A stretch of DNA of 64,000 nt from Nostoc sp. 'Peltigera membranacea cyanobiont' N6 (lineage in GTDB: Bacteria > Cyanobacteriota > Cyanobacteriia > Cyanobacteriales > Nostocaceae). A program made the position numbers and the translations under genes. The notes beneath the pieces are model-generated. The model searched no databases and was not told the origin of the DNA. It saw nothing but the letters and a program-made list of their open reading frames with translations. This document shows positions 53,177 through 61,500 of the stretch, in pieces; position 1 is the stretch's first letter, and each line of letters opens with the position of its first letter. The stretch spans positions 5,362,001 to 5,426,000 of the forward strand of contig NZ_CP026681.1 of NCBI RefSeq assembly GCF_002949735.1. The letters are read 5' to 3'.

Positions 53177-53383
53177 AGAGGATGTTTGAAAAGTATTTCA
53201 CCGTGATTTTAGACACTTAGCGATCCCCTAATCCCCCTTAAAAAGGGGTGAACCGGAATCAAAGTCCAGTTTTTAAGGGTAGCCACTGCGGTTTTGGGGT
53301 GTCCCCAAGTGAAGCAAGTGGCGTGGATTTAGGGGGATCTAGAATGTTTTGATACCTACAATAGGACTTTTCAAACATCCTCT
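53177..53383. mobile_element. MITE-like element, family A copy 3
   Basis: Ends AGAGGATGTTTGAAAAGT and ACTTTTCAAACATCCTCT are perfect inverted repeats. The 207-base element carries an extra internal palindrome (GCCACT to AGTGGC, about 41 bases), perhaps another insertion. It lies between tenA and the flavoprotein gene. Confidence 0.85.
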
Positions 53384-53404
53384 AAGTCCTGTCTAAATTA
53401 AGCA

Positions 53405-55219
53405 ATGGTTAATCAGACATACATAGCTGATGTCTTAGTTGTCGGTGGTGGAACCGGAGGCACTGCGGCTGCTATCCAAGCAGCGCGACGGGGAGCCAAA
53501 ACTATTCTGGTAAGTGAATTTTCTTGGTTGGGGGGAATGCTAACTTCAGCTGGAGTATCTGCACCCGATGGTAACGAATTAGAAGCTTTTCAAACGGGGT
53601 TATGGGGTGCGTTTTTGCAGGAATTGCGACAACGACAGCCCGGAGGATTAGATAACAGTTGGGTAAGCTTTTTTAGTTACGATCCTCGAATTGGGGCGGA
53701 GATTTTTGCAGATTGGGTGCAAGAATTGCCAAATCTGCACTGGATTTCTGGACAAGTGCCAATAGAAGTTTATCGTCAAGGTGATTCTATTACTGGTGTG
53801 CGCTTTGCTGATTTTGCTGTCACAGCCAAAATTATTCTCGACGGCACAGAATTAGGAGATTTATTAGCTTTAGCTAAAATACCTTACCGTTGGGGCTGGG
53901 AATTGCAATCTGAATGGGGAGAACCCAGCGCCCCAGTGAATTTTAACTCTTTCACCAAGACATATCCAGTGCAAGCGCCTACTTATGTAGTGATTATGCA
54001 AGACTTTGGTGATGCGATGTCTACGACGGGCGTAGGTGCGGCACCAGAAATTCCAGCTGCCCCTAACTATAATCCTTCAGAGTTTACAGGCGCTTGGGAT
54101 GCCTATGGAGCAGAGACATTTTTGAATTATGGACGTTTGCCTGATGGGCGATTCATGATTAATTGGCCAATCTGTGGCAATGACTACGGCCAAGGATTAG
54201 GGCGGCTGATAGAGTCAGATGTGTCCAGAGGTGAATTCATCCAAGAATCTCGCTGGCACAGCCAAAATTTTGCCCATTTTATCCAAAATCAGCTTGGTCG
54301 CCGCTATGGTTTAGCAGAAAAAGTATTTCCTCACACCTCTACAGCTTTTGCACTGCATCCTTATTACCGCGAAAGCCGCCGCTTAGTGGGGCTAACTACT
54401 GTCCGAGAACAGGATATTTTACCGATCGCTGAAGGGAGAGTTGCATCTATATTTAATGATGCGTTCGCCCTTGGCGTTTGCGAAGCGATCGCAGTTGGTA
54501 ACTACGCTAATGACCATCATTATCCTGGTGTTCAATTCTCACTGCAACCAAAATCTATCCGTTGGGGCGGACGTTGGACTGGAACTCCCTTTACAATTCC
54601 TTACAATTCCTTAATTCCAGCCACTACAGATGGTTTCTTGGTTTGTGAAAAGAACATTTCTGTTTCCCACATTGCCAATGGGGCCACCAGATTACAACCT
54701 GTGGTTATGGGTATTGGTCAAGCAGCAGGAATGGCGGCAGCGATGTGTGTTGAGTTAAACTGCCAGCCGAGGCATTTACCTATTCGGGCGCTGCAAACAG
54801 CTTTATTAGCAGATAATCGCTCAAAAACAGCAATTATTCCTTTATTTAATCTTCCACCCAATCGTTCGGATTGGCTGCACTGGCAACTGTATTACTTAAA
54901 TAACCCACAAGCCTATCCAGATAGTGGTTATTGCCCTTGCCCATCGGAGAATGAGTACCCTGACTCTGCTTTTGACAAGGCATTAATTCGAGAAAGTAAC
55001 TGTTTCAAAGGTATTTTCTCCCGTTTGGATCGGCAGGAATACAGATTTGCTGTCACAGCACCAGTTGCATATCAAGGGCAAAATTGGCAGCTTGTGACTT
55101 TGCGATCGCATATTGACGAGCAATTAAGCGCTTATCCTCACGAACAATTAGTTACATTGTGGGGTCGTTACAACCACTTTGGTAATTGGTTATTAGTCGA
55201 ACATTTAAACGGAGGGTAA
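53405..55219 (+). CDS. FAD-dependent oxidoreductase
   Basis: The 604-residue flavoprotein has an N-terminal FAD site: DVLVVGGGTGGTAAAIQAA, then SEFSWLGGMLTSAG, and a C-terminal FAD-contact segment ATRLQPVVMGIGQAAGMAAA. It resembles the FAD_oxidored/xanthan-lyase-like family. A long middle part (residues about 180-400) should form the substrate domain. No signal peptide is seen. The substrate is unknown. It ends 107 bases before patX. Confidence 0.88.
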   Translation: MVNQTYIADVLVVGGGTGGTAAAIQAARRGAKTILVSEFSWLGGMLTSAGVSAPDGNELEAFQTGLWGAFLQELRQRQPGGLDNSWVSFFSYDPRIGAEIFADWVQELPNLHWISGQVPIEVYRQGDSITGVRFADFAVTAKIILDGTELGDLLALAKIPYRWGWELQSEWGEPSAPVNFNSFTKTYPVQAPTYVVIMQDFGDAMSTTGVGAAPEIPAAPNYNPSEFTGAWDAYGAETFLNYGRLPDGRFMINWPICGNDYGQGLGRLIESDVSRGEFIQESRWHSQNFAHFIQNQLGRRYGLAEKVFPHTSTAFALHPYYRESRRLVGLTTVREQDILPIAEGRVASIFNDAFALGVCEAIAVGNYANDHHYPGVQFSLQPKSIRWGGRWTGTPFTIPYNSLIPATTDGFLVCEKNISVSHIANGATRLQPVVMGIGQAAGMAAAMCVELNCQPRHLPIRALQTALLADNRSKTAIIPLFNLPPNRSDWLHWQLYYLNNPQAYPDSGYCPCPSENEYPDSAFDKALIRESNCFKGIFSRLDRQEYRFAVTAPVAYQGQNWQLVTLRSHIDEQLSAYPHEQLVTLWGRYNHFGNWLLVEHLNGG

Positions 55220-55235
55220 GAAGAGTTTATTTTCA

Positions 55236-55249
55236 GTAAAGCAGAATAC
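55236..55249. promoter_or_regulatory. NtcA-type box upstream of patX
   Basis: GTA-AAGCAGAA-TAC fits the NtcA consensus GTA-N8-TAC. It lies 14 bases before the DIF1 motif and 77 bases before the patX ATG. Chance matches are expected in this AT-rich DNA, so binding is an inference. Confidence 0.45.
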
Positions 55250-55263
55250 TTTTTGATGAATTG

Positions 55264-55269
55264 TCCGGA
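55264..55269 (+). promoter_or_regulatory. DIF1 motif (TCCGGA) of the patX promoter
   Basis: TCCGGA is the hexamer found near -35 of HetR-dependent, differentiation-induced promoters in heterocystous cyanobacteria, and such motifs are known upstream of patX genes. It stands 57 bases before the ATG. TAAGTA at 55285-55290 is a possible -10 region. Confidence 0.6.
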
Positions 55270-55326
55270 TATTAATCAAAAAGCTAAGTATCAGTGAAGT
55301 GGAGAGTTCCAAAATAGACATTTGCT

Positions 55327-55554
55327 ATGCGTGCTGCCATTTCACTTTTAGTATCGAGTCTGGTGTTCGGCCCCTTAGCTTCTAACTGCCAAGCAATGGT
55401 CAATCACTTATCAACTGGGCTACTTTCCACGCCTGTTTCGGAACAGTGGCTCTCGGCAGCATCTGAACAAAATCCAGATGATGCGCCACGTCATCGCGGT
55501 AGTGGGCGTAGGGAAGTAACGCAAAAATACGGAATTACCTATGTTGTGGTTTAA
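55327..55554 (+). CDS. patX: Heterocyst-inhibiting peptide precursor PatX
   Basis: The 75-residue protein has a signal peptide (ISLLVSSLVFGPLAS, cleavage near NCQA) and the motif HRGSGR at residues 56-61, the inhibitor sequence shared by PatS/PatX and HetN. PatX peptides are exported and processed, and the RGSGR fragment acts on HetR in neighbouring cells to set heterocyst spacing. The DIF1 and NtcA-like motifs upstream and the nearby glnA/gifA genes fit this role. The C-terminal 14 residues after the motif would have to be removed or ignored. Confidence 0.9.
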   Translation: MRAAISLLVSSLVFGPLASNCQAMVNHLSTGLLSTPVSEQWLSAASEQNPDDAPRHRGSGRREVTQKYGITYVVV

Positions 55555-56376
55555 CTACCGTAGGGTAATGCCTCTTTTTCCAAAAGAACCAAATTACCAG
55601 AAAACACGATGTTGTGTTAACATCTTTCACACAGCTTTTCTGGCAGAGATATATACAGTTGACACACGAAAATCTTCAGCGATCGCTTAGTATTTCAACT
55701 GCAAGCTTTGTATATCATAAGTTGGTATTAATCCTGGCGATCAAAACGCAAATCAAATTAAGTGCCTCGATCGACAGCATTAACAACTCCTCAAATGCTC
55801 ATATTCCTGGGAAGCTCTGCGTCTCAATCTTCAACGACTCTCAAAATAGATGTTACTTTGGCTATCAGTTCAATCTAAAGCACATCTAATTTAGACATTT
55901 TGGTTGTTGAAGAAACAGTATTAAAGTAACTTCACTTTATTCCCCAACAGGTTCTCTTTTCATTCATTGAGTAGCTAGTTTCTATCTGAGCAACTAATGG
56001 ATATTAGCTTTGACGAGTGTTTAGCGTCCTTTCCCGAAGCATAAAATCCCTTTCGTTTCATTTGAGCTTATCTAGAATATGGATTCGCATAAGTAGTATA
56101 AGTTTATTGCACTTGGCAACATATATTACTACTTATGACCTACTGTTCGACCCTGGTTCTTTTGCTTACAGATGGCTACCAACATAAATAGATATTAAGA
56201 AGGATTTGATAGCTCAATAGATTATCTGACTCTCTTAATTATTGTACACCCAAGGCCAAATGCAAAATTTTGCATTTGGCCTTTTTAAATTCTTTTTTGA
56301 TGAATTTTACTTAAAGAAAAGGGAATAGAGACAAGGGAGATTAAAGAAATAACCCATACCCAATTCCCAATACCCT
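55555..56376 (+). other. Long intergenic region, possible ncRNA ending at a terminator
   Basis: The 822-base region has no convincing gene; an open frame at 55614-55889 has no ribosome site and an unlikely composition. A strong + strand terminator at 56252-56286 has no gene directly before it, so either the patX transcript is long or a separate non-coding RNA starts upstream (for example between about 56050 and 56200). Confidence 0.4.
56252..56286 (+). terminator. Strong orphan intrinsic terminator
   Basis: AAGGCCAAATGCAAAA is followed at once by its exact inverse, giving a 32-base perfect palindrome with a T-run on the + strand only. No + strand gene lies within 690 bases upstream. Confidence 0.85.
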
Positions 56377-57276
56377 TTACACTTTTGTTTTCTTGCGGTT
56401 ATTTTCTGTTTTCTGGATGCCGTTGAGGAACATCGGCACAAACTTCTCGATAAACATCTGGGGATCTCGCTGCCAAGCTTTTTGTGCAGCCTGAATCCTA
56501 GTAAATTGCAACTCAGGCGCTAACAAAGTCTGGGGTAAGCGTTCCATCAGATACTGGGGGCGTTGCCAAAGCGGCATAGTATTTGCCACTTCCACTAGGT
56601 TGGCAACTCGTCGTAGTTCTGCACCCAAGGTAATATCCATTCCTGATTCAAATGCCGCTTGTTCAATTGCGGTATATTTTCGCTTGGCTTGCTCTACTTT
56701 TTGCTGATGTTCTGGACTCTTACGCGCGAGTTCTCCTAGCCAACGATTACCCCAACGGACATGTCCTGCTTCCTCTGGGAGAATTTTTTCAATGGTTTCC
56801 CGAATTTTGATGTTTTCTTCTGTCTGCGGTGCTTGCTTGAGTGCATAAATGTGAGCAGAAAAATACTCACAACCTCGTTTTTCGGTGGCGTTAATCGCCG
56901 CAAGGGAAGAAATCACAAAATCTTCGAGTTCTTCGACTGGATCTTGTTGTTCGTGGTCTAGCAGGCGTTCAAATTCATTGATATAAGAGGAACCAGGCGG
57001 CTTACCGATATCTGCTCCCAGGTCTGCCAACAAGTCAGTTAGCCACATAGCATGACGAGCTTCATCTGAAATATGATGAGACAAATCCCGCACCAGTTCT
57101 CGTGGCTGTCCATTCAGTTGTTCAATTAGGTCAGTCAAGTCTTTACAACTGCGTTGTTCGCTGTAACGGTAGCGGTTGAGGGTAATTAGATGGATTTCGC
57201 GATCGCATACCACCCGTTTCAATATCTCTCTGGCACCTAAAACATTCTGAAATTTACGTGGGTAGGTAACTGTCAT
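56377..57276 (-). CDS. Ferritin-like diiron protein
   Basis: The 299-residue helical protein has a diiron ferritin-like ligand set: Glu40, Glu72-x-x-His75 (DEARH) and Glu132, Glu169-x-x-His172 (EEAGH). It may be an oxidase, hydroxylase or iron-handling protein; the family is unnamed to me. The C-terminal 100 residues are an extra helical part with a basic end. It stands between patX and gifA/glnA on the opposite strand to both patX and gifA. Confidence 0.7.
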   Translation of the reverse strand: MTVTYPRKFQNVLGAREILKRVVCDREIHLITLNRYRYSEQRSCKDLTDLIEQLNGQPRELVRDLSHHISDEARHAMWLTDLLADLGADIGKPPGSSYINEFERLLDHEQQDPVEELEDFVISSLAAINATEKRGCEYFSAHIYALKQAPQTEENIKIRETIEKILPEEAGHVRWGNRWLGELARKSPEHQQKVEQAKRKYTAIEQAAFESGMDITLGAELRRVANLVEVANTMPLWQRPQYLMERLPQTLLAPELQFTRIQAAQKAWQRDPQMFIEKFVPMFLNGIQKTENNRKKTKV

Positions 57277-57391
57277 AGATTATGTAAATTTTTGTAAATT
57301 GTGTATTTGATCCTAACTTATTTGCAACTGCTGTATTTGTGCCATGAATTGGACTATTGTCAGCAAAATAAAATATAAATTTATGTAAAAA

Positions 57392-57405
57392 GTAGCTTAT
57401 GTTAC
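57392..57405 (+). promoter_or_regulatory. NtcA-type box in the gifA promoter
   Basis: GTA-GCTTATGT-TAC fits GTA-N8-TAC. Possible -10 elements TATTGT and TATATT begin only 5 and 11 bases downstream, so bound NtcA would block RNA polymerase. This matches the known repression of gif genes under nitrogen shortage. Confidence 0.65.
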
Positions 57406-57476
57406 AGAATTATTGTTATATTAGTCTTGTGAGAAAACAAAAATTATATATTCACCAAATAGAGAGGACTATGGTT

Positions 57477-57677
57477 ATGTCTATTGCAGATAAATCTCGT
57501 GCATTAATGGTGCGCGAACATCAGCAAGTCAAGAATCGCCAACAATCAATACTGATGCGAGCTGCACAAGAACTTGGTCTTCCTGAAGAAGCATCTCACT
57601 ATTGGAACCCGATTCAAGGGAAGGTAGATGCTAACACTCGGATGATTTATGGGCCTAGTCATGCTTCCATGAGCTAA
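57477..57677 (+). CDS. gifA: Glutamine synthetase inactivating factor IF7
   Basis: The 66-residue basic protein (ATG 57477, GAGAGG nine bases upstream) has the IF7 pattern SRALMVREHQQVKNRQQS and ends YGPSHASMS. IF7 binds and blocks glutamine synthetase when ammonium is plentiful. It is convergent with glnA, the usual arrangement in Nostoc/Anabaena. The NtcA-type box upstream sits at a repressing distance. Basic Arg and Lys in the middle should contact glutamine synthetase. Confidence 0.93.
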   Translation: MSIADKSRALMVREHQQVKNRQQSILMRAAQELGLPEEASHYWNPIQGKVDANTRMIYGPSHASMS

Positions 57678-57717
57678 GTTTCAAGAGTTTTAAGTGAATA
57701 TCTCAACTGACAACTCT

Positions 57718-57749
57718 GGAAAAAAAGCCACCCTCTACTTTAGGGTGGC
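57718..57749 (-). terminator. Intrinsic terminator of glnA
   Basis: GCCACCCT pairs with AGGGTGGC around a seven-base loop. On the minus strand it is followed by a run of T, so it ends the glnA transcript. Confidence 0.88.
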
Positions 57750-57788
57750 GAAACTTATTAACTTTAGTTGATGAGATCCGATCCTTAA

Positions 57789-59213
57789 TTAAGCATCGTA
57801 GTAGAGGTAAAATTCGTAGGGATGAGGACGTAGTTGCAACTGCTTGACTTCATTACCTAGTTTGTAGTCAATCCAATTTTCGATAAAGTCTTCCGTGAAA
57901 ACGCCTGATTCTGTCAAAAATGCGTGATCTTTTTCCAGTGCTTGCAACGCCAATTCTAAAGAACCTGGAGTTGAAGGAACCTTTGCTAGTTCTTCTGGAG
58001 AGAGTTCATAGATATTCTTATCTAAGGGTTCACCAGGATGGATTTTGTTTTTGATGCCATCGATACCAGCACAAAGCATTGCAGCAAATGCCAAGTAGGG
58101 GTTAGAAGTAGCATCTGGACAACGGAATTCCAAACGCTTGGCTTTGGGGTTAGTACCAGATAGAGGAATACGGATTGAAGCAGAACGGTTCCCTTGGGAG
58201 TAAGCCAAGTTCACTGGTGCTTCATAACCAGGTACTAAGCGCTTGTAGGAGTTGGTGCTGGGGTTAGTGATTGCCAATAGCGCTGGTGCGTGTTTGAGAA
58301 GACCACCAATGTAGTACAACGCCATATCGCTCAAACCAGCATACTTATCACCTGCAAACAGAGGTTTGCCATCTTTCCAGATAGATTGGTGACAGTGCAT
58401 TCCAGAACCGTTGTCGCCAAAAATCGGTTTTGGCATGAAGGTGACGGTTTTGCCGTGTTTTTTGGCAACGTTCTTGATGACATATTTGTAAATCATCAAC
58501 CAGTCAGCCGCTTCGATTAACTTACCAAATTTGAAACCTAGTTCGCACTGACCACCAGTAGCAACTTCATGGTGATGCTTTTCAATGGGTACACCTAATT
58601 CTGCCATTACCAACAGCATTTCTGTACGGATATCTTGGAAAGAATCTGTTGGTGAAACTGGGAAGTAACCTTCTTTGAAGCGTGGTTTGTAACCCAAGTT
58701 GGGTTTGTTCTCAGTACCGGCTTTACCAGAATTCCAAGCACCTTCTTCGGAATCTAAGAAGTAGTAGCCTTCGTTGGCAGTTTGGGCAAACCTAGCACTA
58801 TCAAAGATAAAGAACTCAGCTTCCGGGCCAAAGAAAGCTGTGTCACCAAGACCAGTAGAAACCAGGTAATCTATTGCTTTTTGGGCAATAACACGTGGGC
58901 AACGGTTGTACCATTCGCCTGTGCGGGGTTCTTTGATACTACAAATTATACTTAGTGTTGGGACTTCCATGAATGGGTCGATCCAAGCAGTGTTGGGGTC
59001 GAGTACCATCGTCATGTCCGATTCGTTGATCGCTTTCCAACCCCGAATGCTGGAACCGTCAAAAGGTACGCCATCCGTGAATGCAGTCTCATCGATTTGG
59101 TTTTGGTACAGTGTGAGGTGCTGCCAAGTTCCTACTGTATCGATGAATTTGAGATCAATCAGTTGAATTTTTTCATCTTGAATTCTCTTCAAGAGTTCTT
59201 GCGGTGTTGTCAT
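57789..59213 (-). CDS. glnA: Glutamine synthetase type I
   Basis: The 474-residue enzyme makes glutamine from glutamate, ammonium and ATP, the entry point of fixed nitrogen. Family marks are FDGSSIRGW, the NGSGMHCHQS signature, a KRLVPGYEAPVN segment and NRSASIRIP. Length fits GSI. The promoter has an NtcA-type box at an activating distance. It converges with gifA, which encodes its inhibitor, so both enzyme amount and activity follow the nitrogen state. Confidence 0.99.
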   Translation of the reverse strand: MTTPQELLKRIQDEKIQLIDLKFIDTVGTWQHLTLYQNQIDETAFTDGVPFDGSSIRGWKAINESDMTMVLDPNTAWIDPFMEVPTLSIICSIKEPRTGEWYNRCPRVIAQKAIDYLVSTGLGDTAFFGPEAEFFIFDSARFAQTANEGYYFLDSEEGAWNSGKAGTENKPNLGYKPRFKEGYFPVSPTDSFQDIRTEMLLVMAELGVPIEKHHHEVATGGQCELGFKFGKLIEAADWLMIYKYVIKNVAKKHGKTVTFMPKPIFGDNGSGMHCHQSIWKDGKPLFAGDKYAGLSDMALYYIGGLLKHAPALLAITNPSTNSYKRLVPGYEAPVNLAYSQGNRSASIRIPLSGTNPKAKRLEFRCPDATSNPYLAFAAMLCAGIDGIKNKIHPGEPLDKNIYELSPEELAKVPSTPGSLELALQALEKDHAFLTESGVFTEDFIENWIDYKLGNEVKQLQLRPHPYEFYLYYDA

Positions 59214-59309
59214 TGTTACTCCTTCTCTACCAATTTTCTAAAGTAAACCAGAATCTTCCATTGCATCCTAACCCTGCTGATCTCAATCAAGCCGTGACAC
59301 ACCAGAAAT

Positions 59310-59352
59310 ATCTTAAATACTAGACATTGGGGGATTTTGTAGCCTGTGCTAC
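59310..59352 (-). promoter_or_regulatory. NtcA-activated glnA promoter
   Basis: GTA-GCCTGTGC-TAC at 59339-59352 (palindromic consensus GTA-N8-TAC) is followed on the minus strand, 23 bases later, by TAAGAT (TAN3T) at 59310-59315. This is the canonical spacing of an NtcA-activated class II promoter, about 100 bases before glnA. Confidence 0.8.
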
Positions 59353-59569
59353 AGATATCTGGATTACAGGTTATATTAACCTTTCAGCAATCATCTGTAC
59401 AAAACTGGAAAGTTCATCATATATGGGTCAACTTTGGCATAGAATCCTTAAATAGTGGATAGATTGTTTTTGTGCCGAATCTATTTTAAATAGCACAAAA
59501 ATTTGCTGGCGCGTAAGTGCAGCCAAATAAATATCAAACCATAAATAGCAAGGATTGGGAGAAAAAAGA

Positions 59570-60079
59570 ATGCGCGATGCGGTAACAAGTTTAATTAAGA
59601 ATTATGACTTAGCTGGTCGGTATTTTGACCGGAATGCGATCGATAGCCTGAAGTCTTACTTTGACAGTGGTACAGTCCGAGTCCAAGCGGCAGCGGCGAT
59701 AAATTCTAATGCGGCTGCACTTGTCAAGCAGGCTGGTTTAAAGTTATATGAAGAACTGCCAGAATTGATCCGTCCCGGTGGAAATTCCTATACAACTCGT
59801 CGTTATGCGGCTTGCCTGCGCGATTTAGATTACTACTTGCGCTACGCCACCTATGCGTTGGTTGCTGGGAATACAAATGTATTGGATGAGCGTGTGCTGC
59901 AAGGACTGCGGGAAACTTATAATTCTCTAGGAGTGCCTATTGGGCCTACGGTTCGCGGTATCCAGATTCTTAAGGATCTGATTAAGGAGCAAGTAGCAGC
60001 AGCAGGTGTGGTTAATACTGCTTTTGTAGATGAACCATTCGATCACATCACACGCGAGTTGAGCGAGATCGATATTTAG
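59570..60079 (+). CDS. apcF: Allophycocyanin beta-18 subunit
   Basis: The 169-residue beta-18 subunit replaces ApcB next to ApcE in the core base, helping energy transfer to the photosystems. It begins MRDAVTSLIKNYDLAGRYF, of which RDAVTSLIKNYD is typical, with Cys82 in YAACLRDLDYY as bilin site and Asn72 in RPGGNSY. The C-terminus (ITRELSEIDI) is longer than in ApcB. The ATG at 59570 is used rather than an upstream in-frame codon at 59555. It is divergent from glnA. Confidence 0.97.
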   Translation: MRDAVTSLIKNYDLAGRYFDRNAIDSLKSYFDSGTVRVQAAAAINSNAAALVKQAGLKLYEELPELIRPGGNSYTTRRYAACLRDLDYYLRYATYALVAGNTNVLDERVLQGLRETYNSLGVPIGPTVRGIQILKDLIKEQVAAAGVVNTAFVDEPFDHITRELSEIDI

Positions 60080-60226
60080 CGTATAGCTCTGGTGGCTAAA
60101 AATCGCGGAACTATACAAACAAAGTTCGCATAAGTGGAATTAACAACTATCGCACTTTGGCTTGACTGGCAAGGTGCGTTTACTTTTATTAATACAGTTT
60201 GAATTTTACCAGGAGAGTCTAGTTAA

Positions 60227-61045
60227 TTGGCTAAACAGAGACTCGACACACTATTAGTAGAGCGAAATTTATGTTCTTCTCGTGCCTTGGCACAGAGGTT
60301 AATTCAGGCGGGGGAAGTTACTGTTAATCAGCAGTTAGTTGATAAGCCTGGTACAGAAGTTGATATTGCAGCTCAAATAAAAATTAAAGAGCGATCGCCT
60401 TTTGTTTCTAGAGGCGGTGAAAAACTTTCCAAAGCTTTGTCAGTATTTGCCATTCCTGTAGTAGAGCGCATTTGTTTAGATGGTGGGATTTCTACTGGTG
60501 GTTTTACTGATTGTCTCTTGCAAGCTGGAGCTAAACAAGTTTACGGTATTGATGTTGGTTACGGACAAGTTGACTGGCGGTTGCGAAATGATTCGCGGGT
60601 GATTTTGCGGGAACGCACCAATTTACGGCAACTACGACCAGATGAGTTATATGGCGAAAATGACCCGATTCCTGATTTGGCGGTAGTTGATGTATCGTTT
60701 ATTTCTTTAACTAAAATTCTGCCTGCTTTGTGGCAACTAACTCAAGCTAACCGAGAAGCTGTGTTGTTAGTCAAGCCACAGTTTGAAGTTGGCAGATCCC
60801 GTGTGGGTAAAAAAGGCGTTGTGCGAGATCCAAACGACCAAGCTGATGCTATTTTCCAGGTGTTGCAAACAGCCCATGAATTAGGATGGAAATACAAAGG
60901 CTTAACTTGGTCGCCGATCGTTGGCCCGGCTGGGAATATCGAATATCTTTTGTGGTTGGGAATGGAAAGTGAAACACCATCACCTGATTTAGAGGCAATT
61001 AAGCAGATAACGCAATCAGCAATAACTGATTTACGCAAGAGTTAA
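60227..61045 (+). CDS. tlyA: TlyA-family rRNA 2'-O-methyltransferase
   Basis: The 272-residue protein has an S4 RNA-binding domain (about 1-60, LAQRLIQAGEVTVN) and an FtsJ-like methyltransferase with RSPFVSRGGEKL, DGGISTGGFTD as motif I, and VLLVKPQFE. TlyA-type enzymes methylate ribose in 16S/23S rRNA; some were named hemolysins. The start is a TTG with AGGAGAG ten bases upstream. It overlaps the convergent cp12 gene by four bases. Confidence 0.93.
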   Translation: MAKQRLDTLLVERNLCSSRALAQRLIQAGEVTVNQQLVDKPGTEVDIAAQIKIKERSPFVSRGGEKLSKALSVFAIPVVERICLDGGISTGGFTDCLLQAGAKQVYGIDVGYGQVDWRLRNDSRVILRERTNLRQLRPDELYGENDPIPDLAVVDVSFISLTKILPALWQLTQANREAVLLVKPQFEVGRSRVGKKGVVRDPNDQADAIFQVLQTAHELGWKYKGLTWSPIVGPAGNIEYLLWLGMESETPSPDLEAIKQITQSAITDLRKS

Positions 61046-61302
61046 ACGTCGTAGATTAGACATTCTACGGAAGCTGGATGGCGATCGCAGTAGTTTTCCA
61101 AAGAGGTTTTCTTTAATTTTGCGTGCTGTCGATCGGCTTTCTCAGCTTGCAATTCTTCCACAATGTCCCAAGCTACGGCACAACCCGCAGAATTACTACC
61201 ATCTAGCTCACAAGTTGTCCGCGCTTCAGTAATCGCTTCAGTAATCGCTTCTTCAATATTTGCCGCCCCAGCAGTTTCAAATGAGTTTAAGGTAGTTGTC
61301 AT
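61042..61302 (-). CDS. cp12: Calvin-cycle regulator CP12
   Basis: The 86-residue protein is CP12, a disordered redox switch that links phosphoribulokinase and GAPDH in the dark when its cysteine pairs are oxidised. It has Cys31 and Cys41 in the N-terminal pair, the core AWDIVEELQAE and Cys72 and Cys81 in the C-terminal pair (NYCDRHPASVEC). An ITEAITEA duplication lies in the N-terminal part. The CBS-CP12 gene at 27.9 kb is a paralogue. Thioredoxin and ftrC in the same window act on this switch. Confidence 0.96.
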   Translation of the reverse strand: MTTTLNSFETAGAANIEEAITEAITEARTTCELDGSNSAGCAVAWDIVEELQAEKADRQHAKLKKTSLENYCDRHPASVECLIYDV

Positions 61303-61500
61303 GATCCTTTCACCTTTAATTTATACAGATAGATATTAGGGGATAGGGAATAGTTTTATTTCCTATAGCCTGTTCCCTGTAACCTGTTCCCTTAATCTTG
61401 CATCCCAAATTCAGAATGTCAGTCAATTGTCAGAAGAGCTTGATAGAAGTTCATAAACACTTGTAAACGGTAACAAATAATTAATAAAACTTATTTATTA

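Noticed and set aside
55614..55889. Open frame of 91 codons on the + strand after patX
   Set aside because: It has no ribosome site, a mixed composition and no recognisable motif. The region is better described as non-coding.
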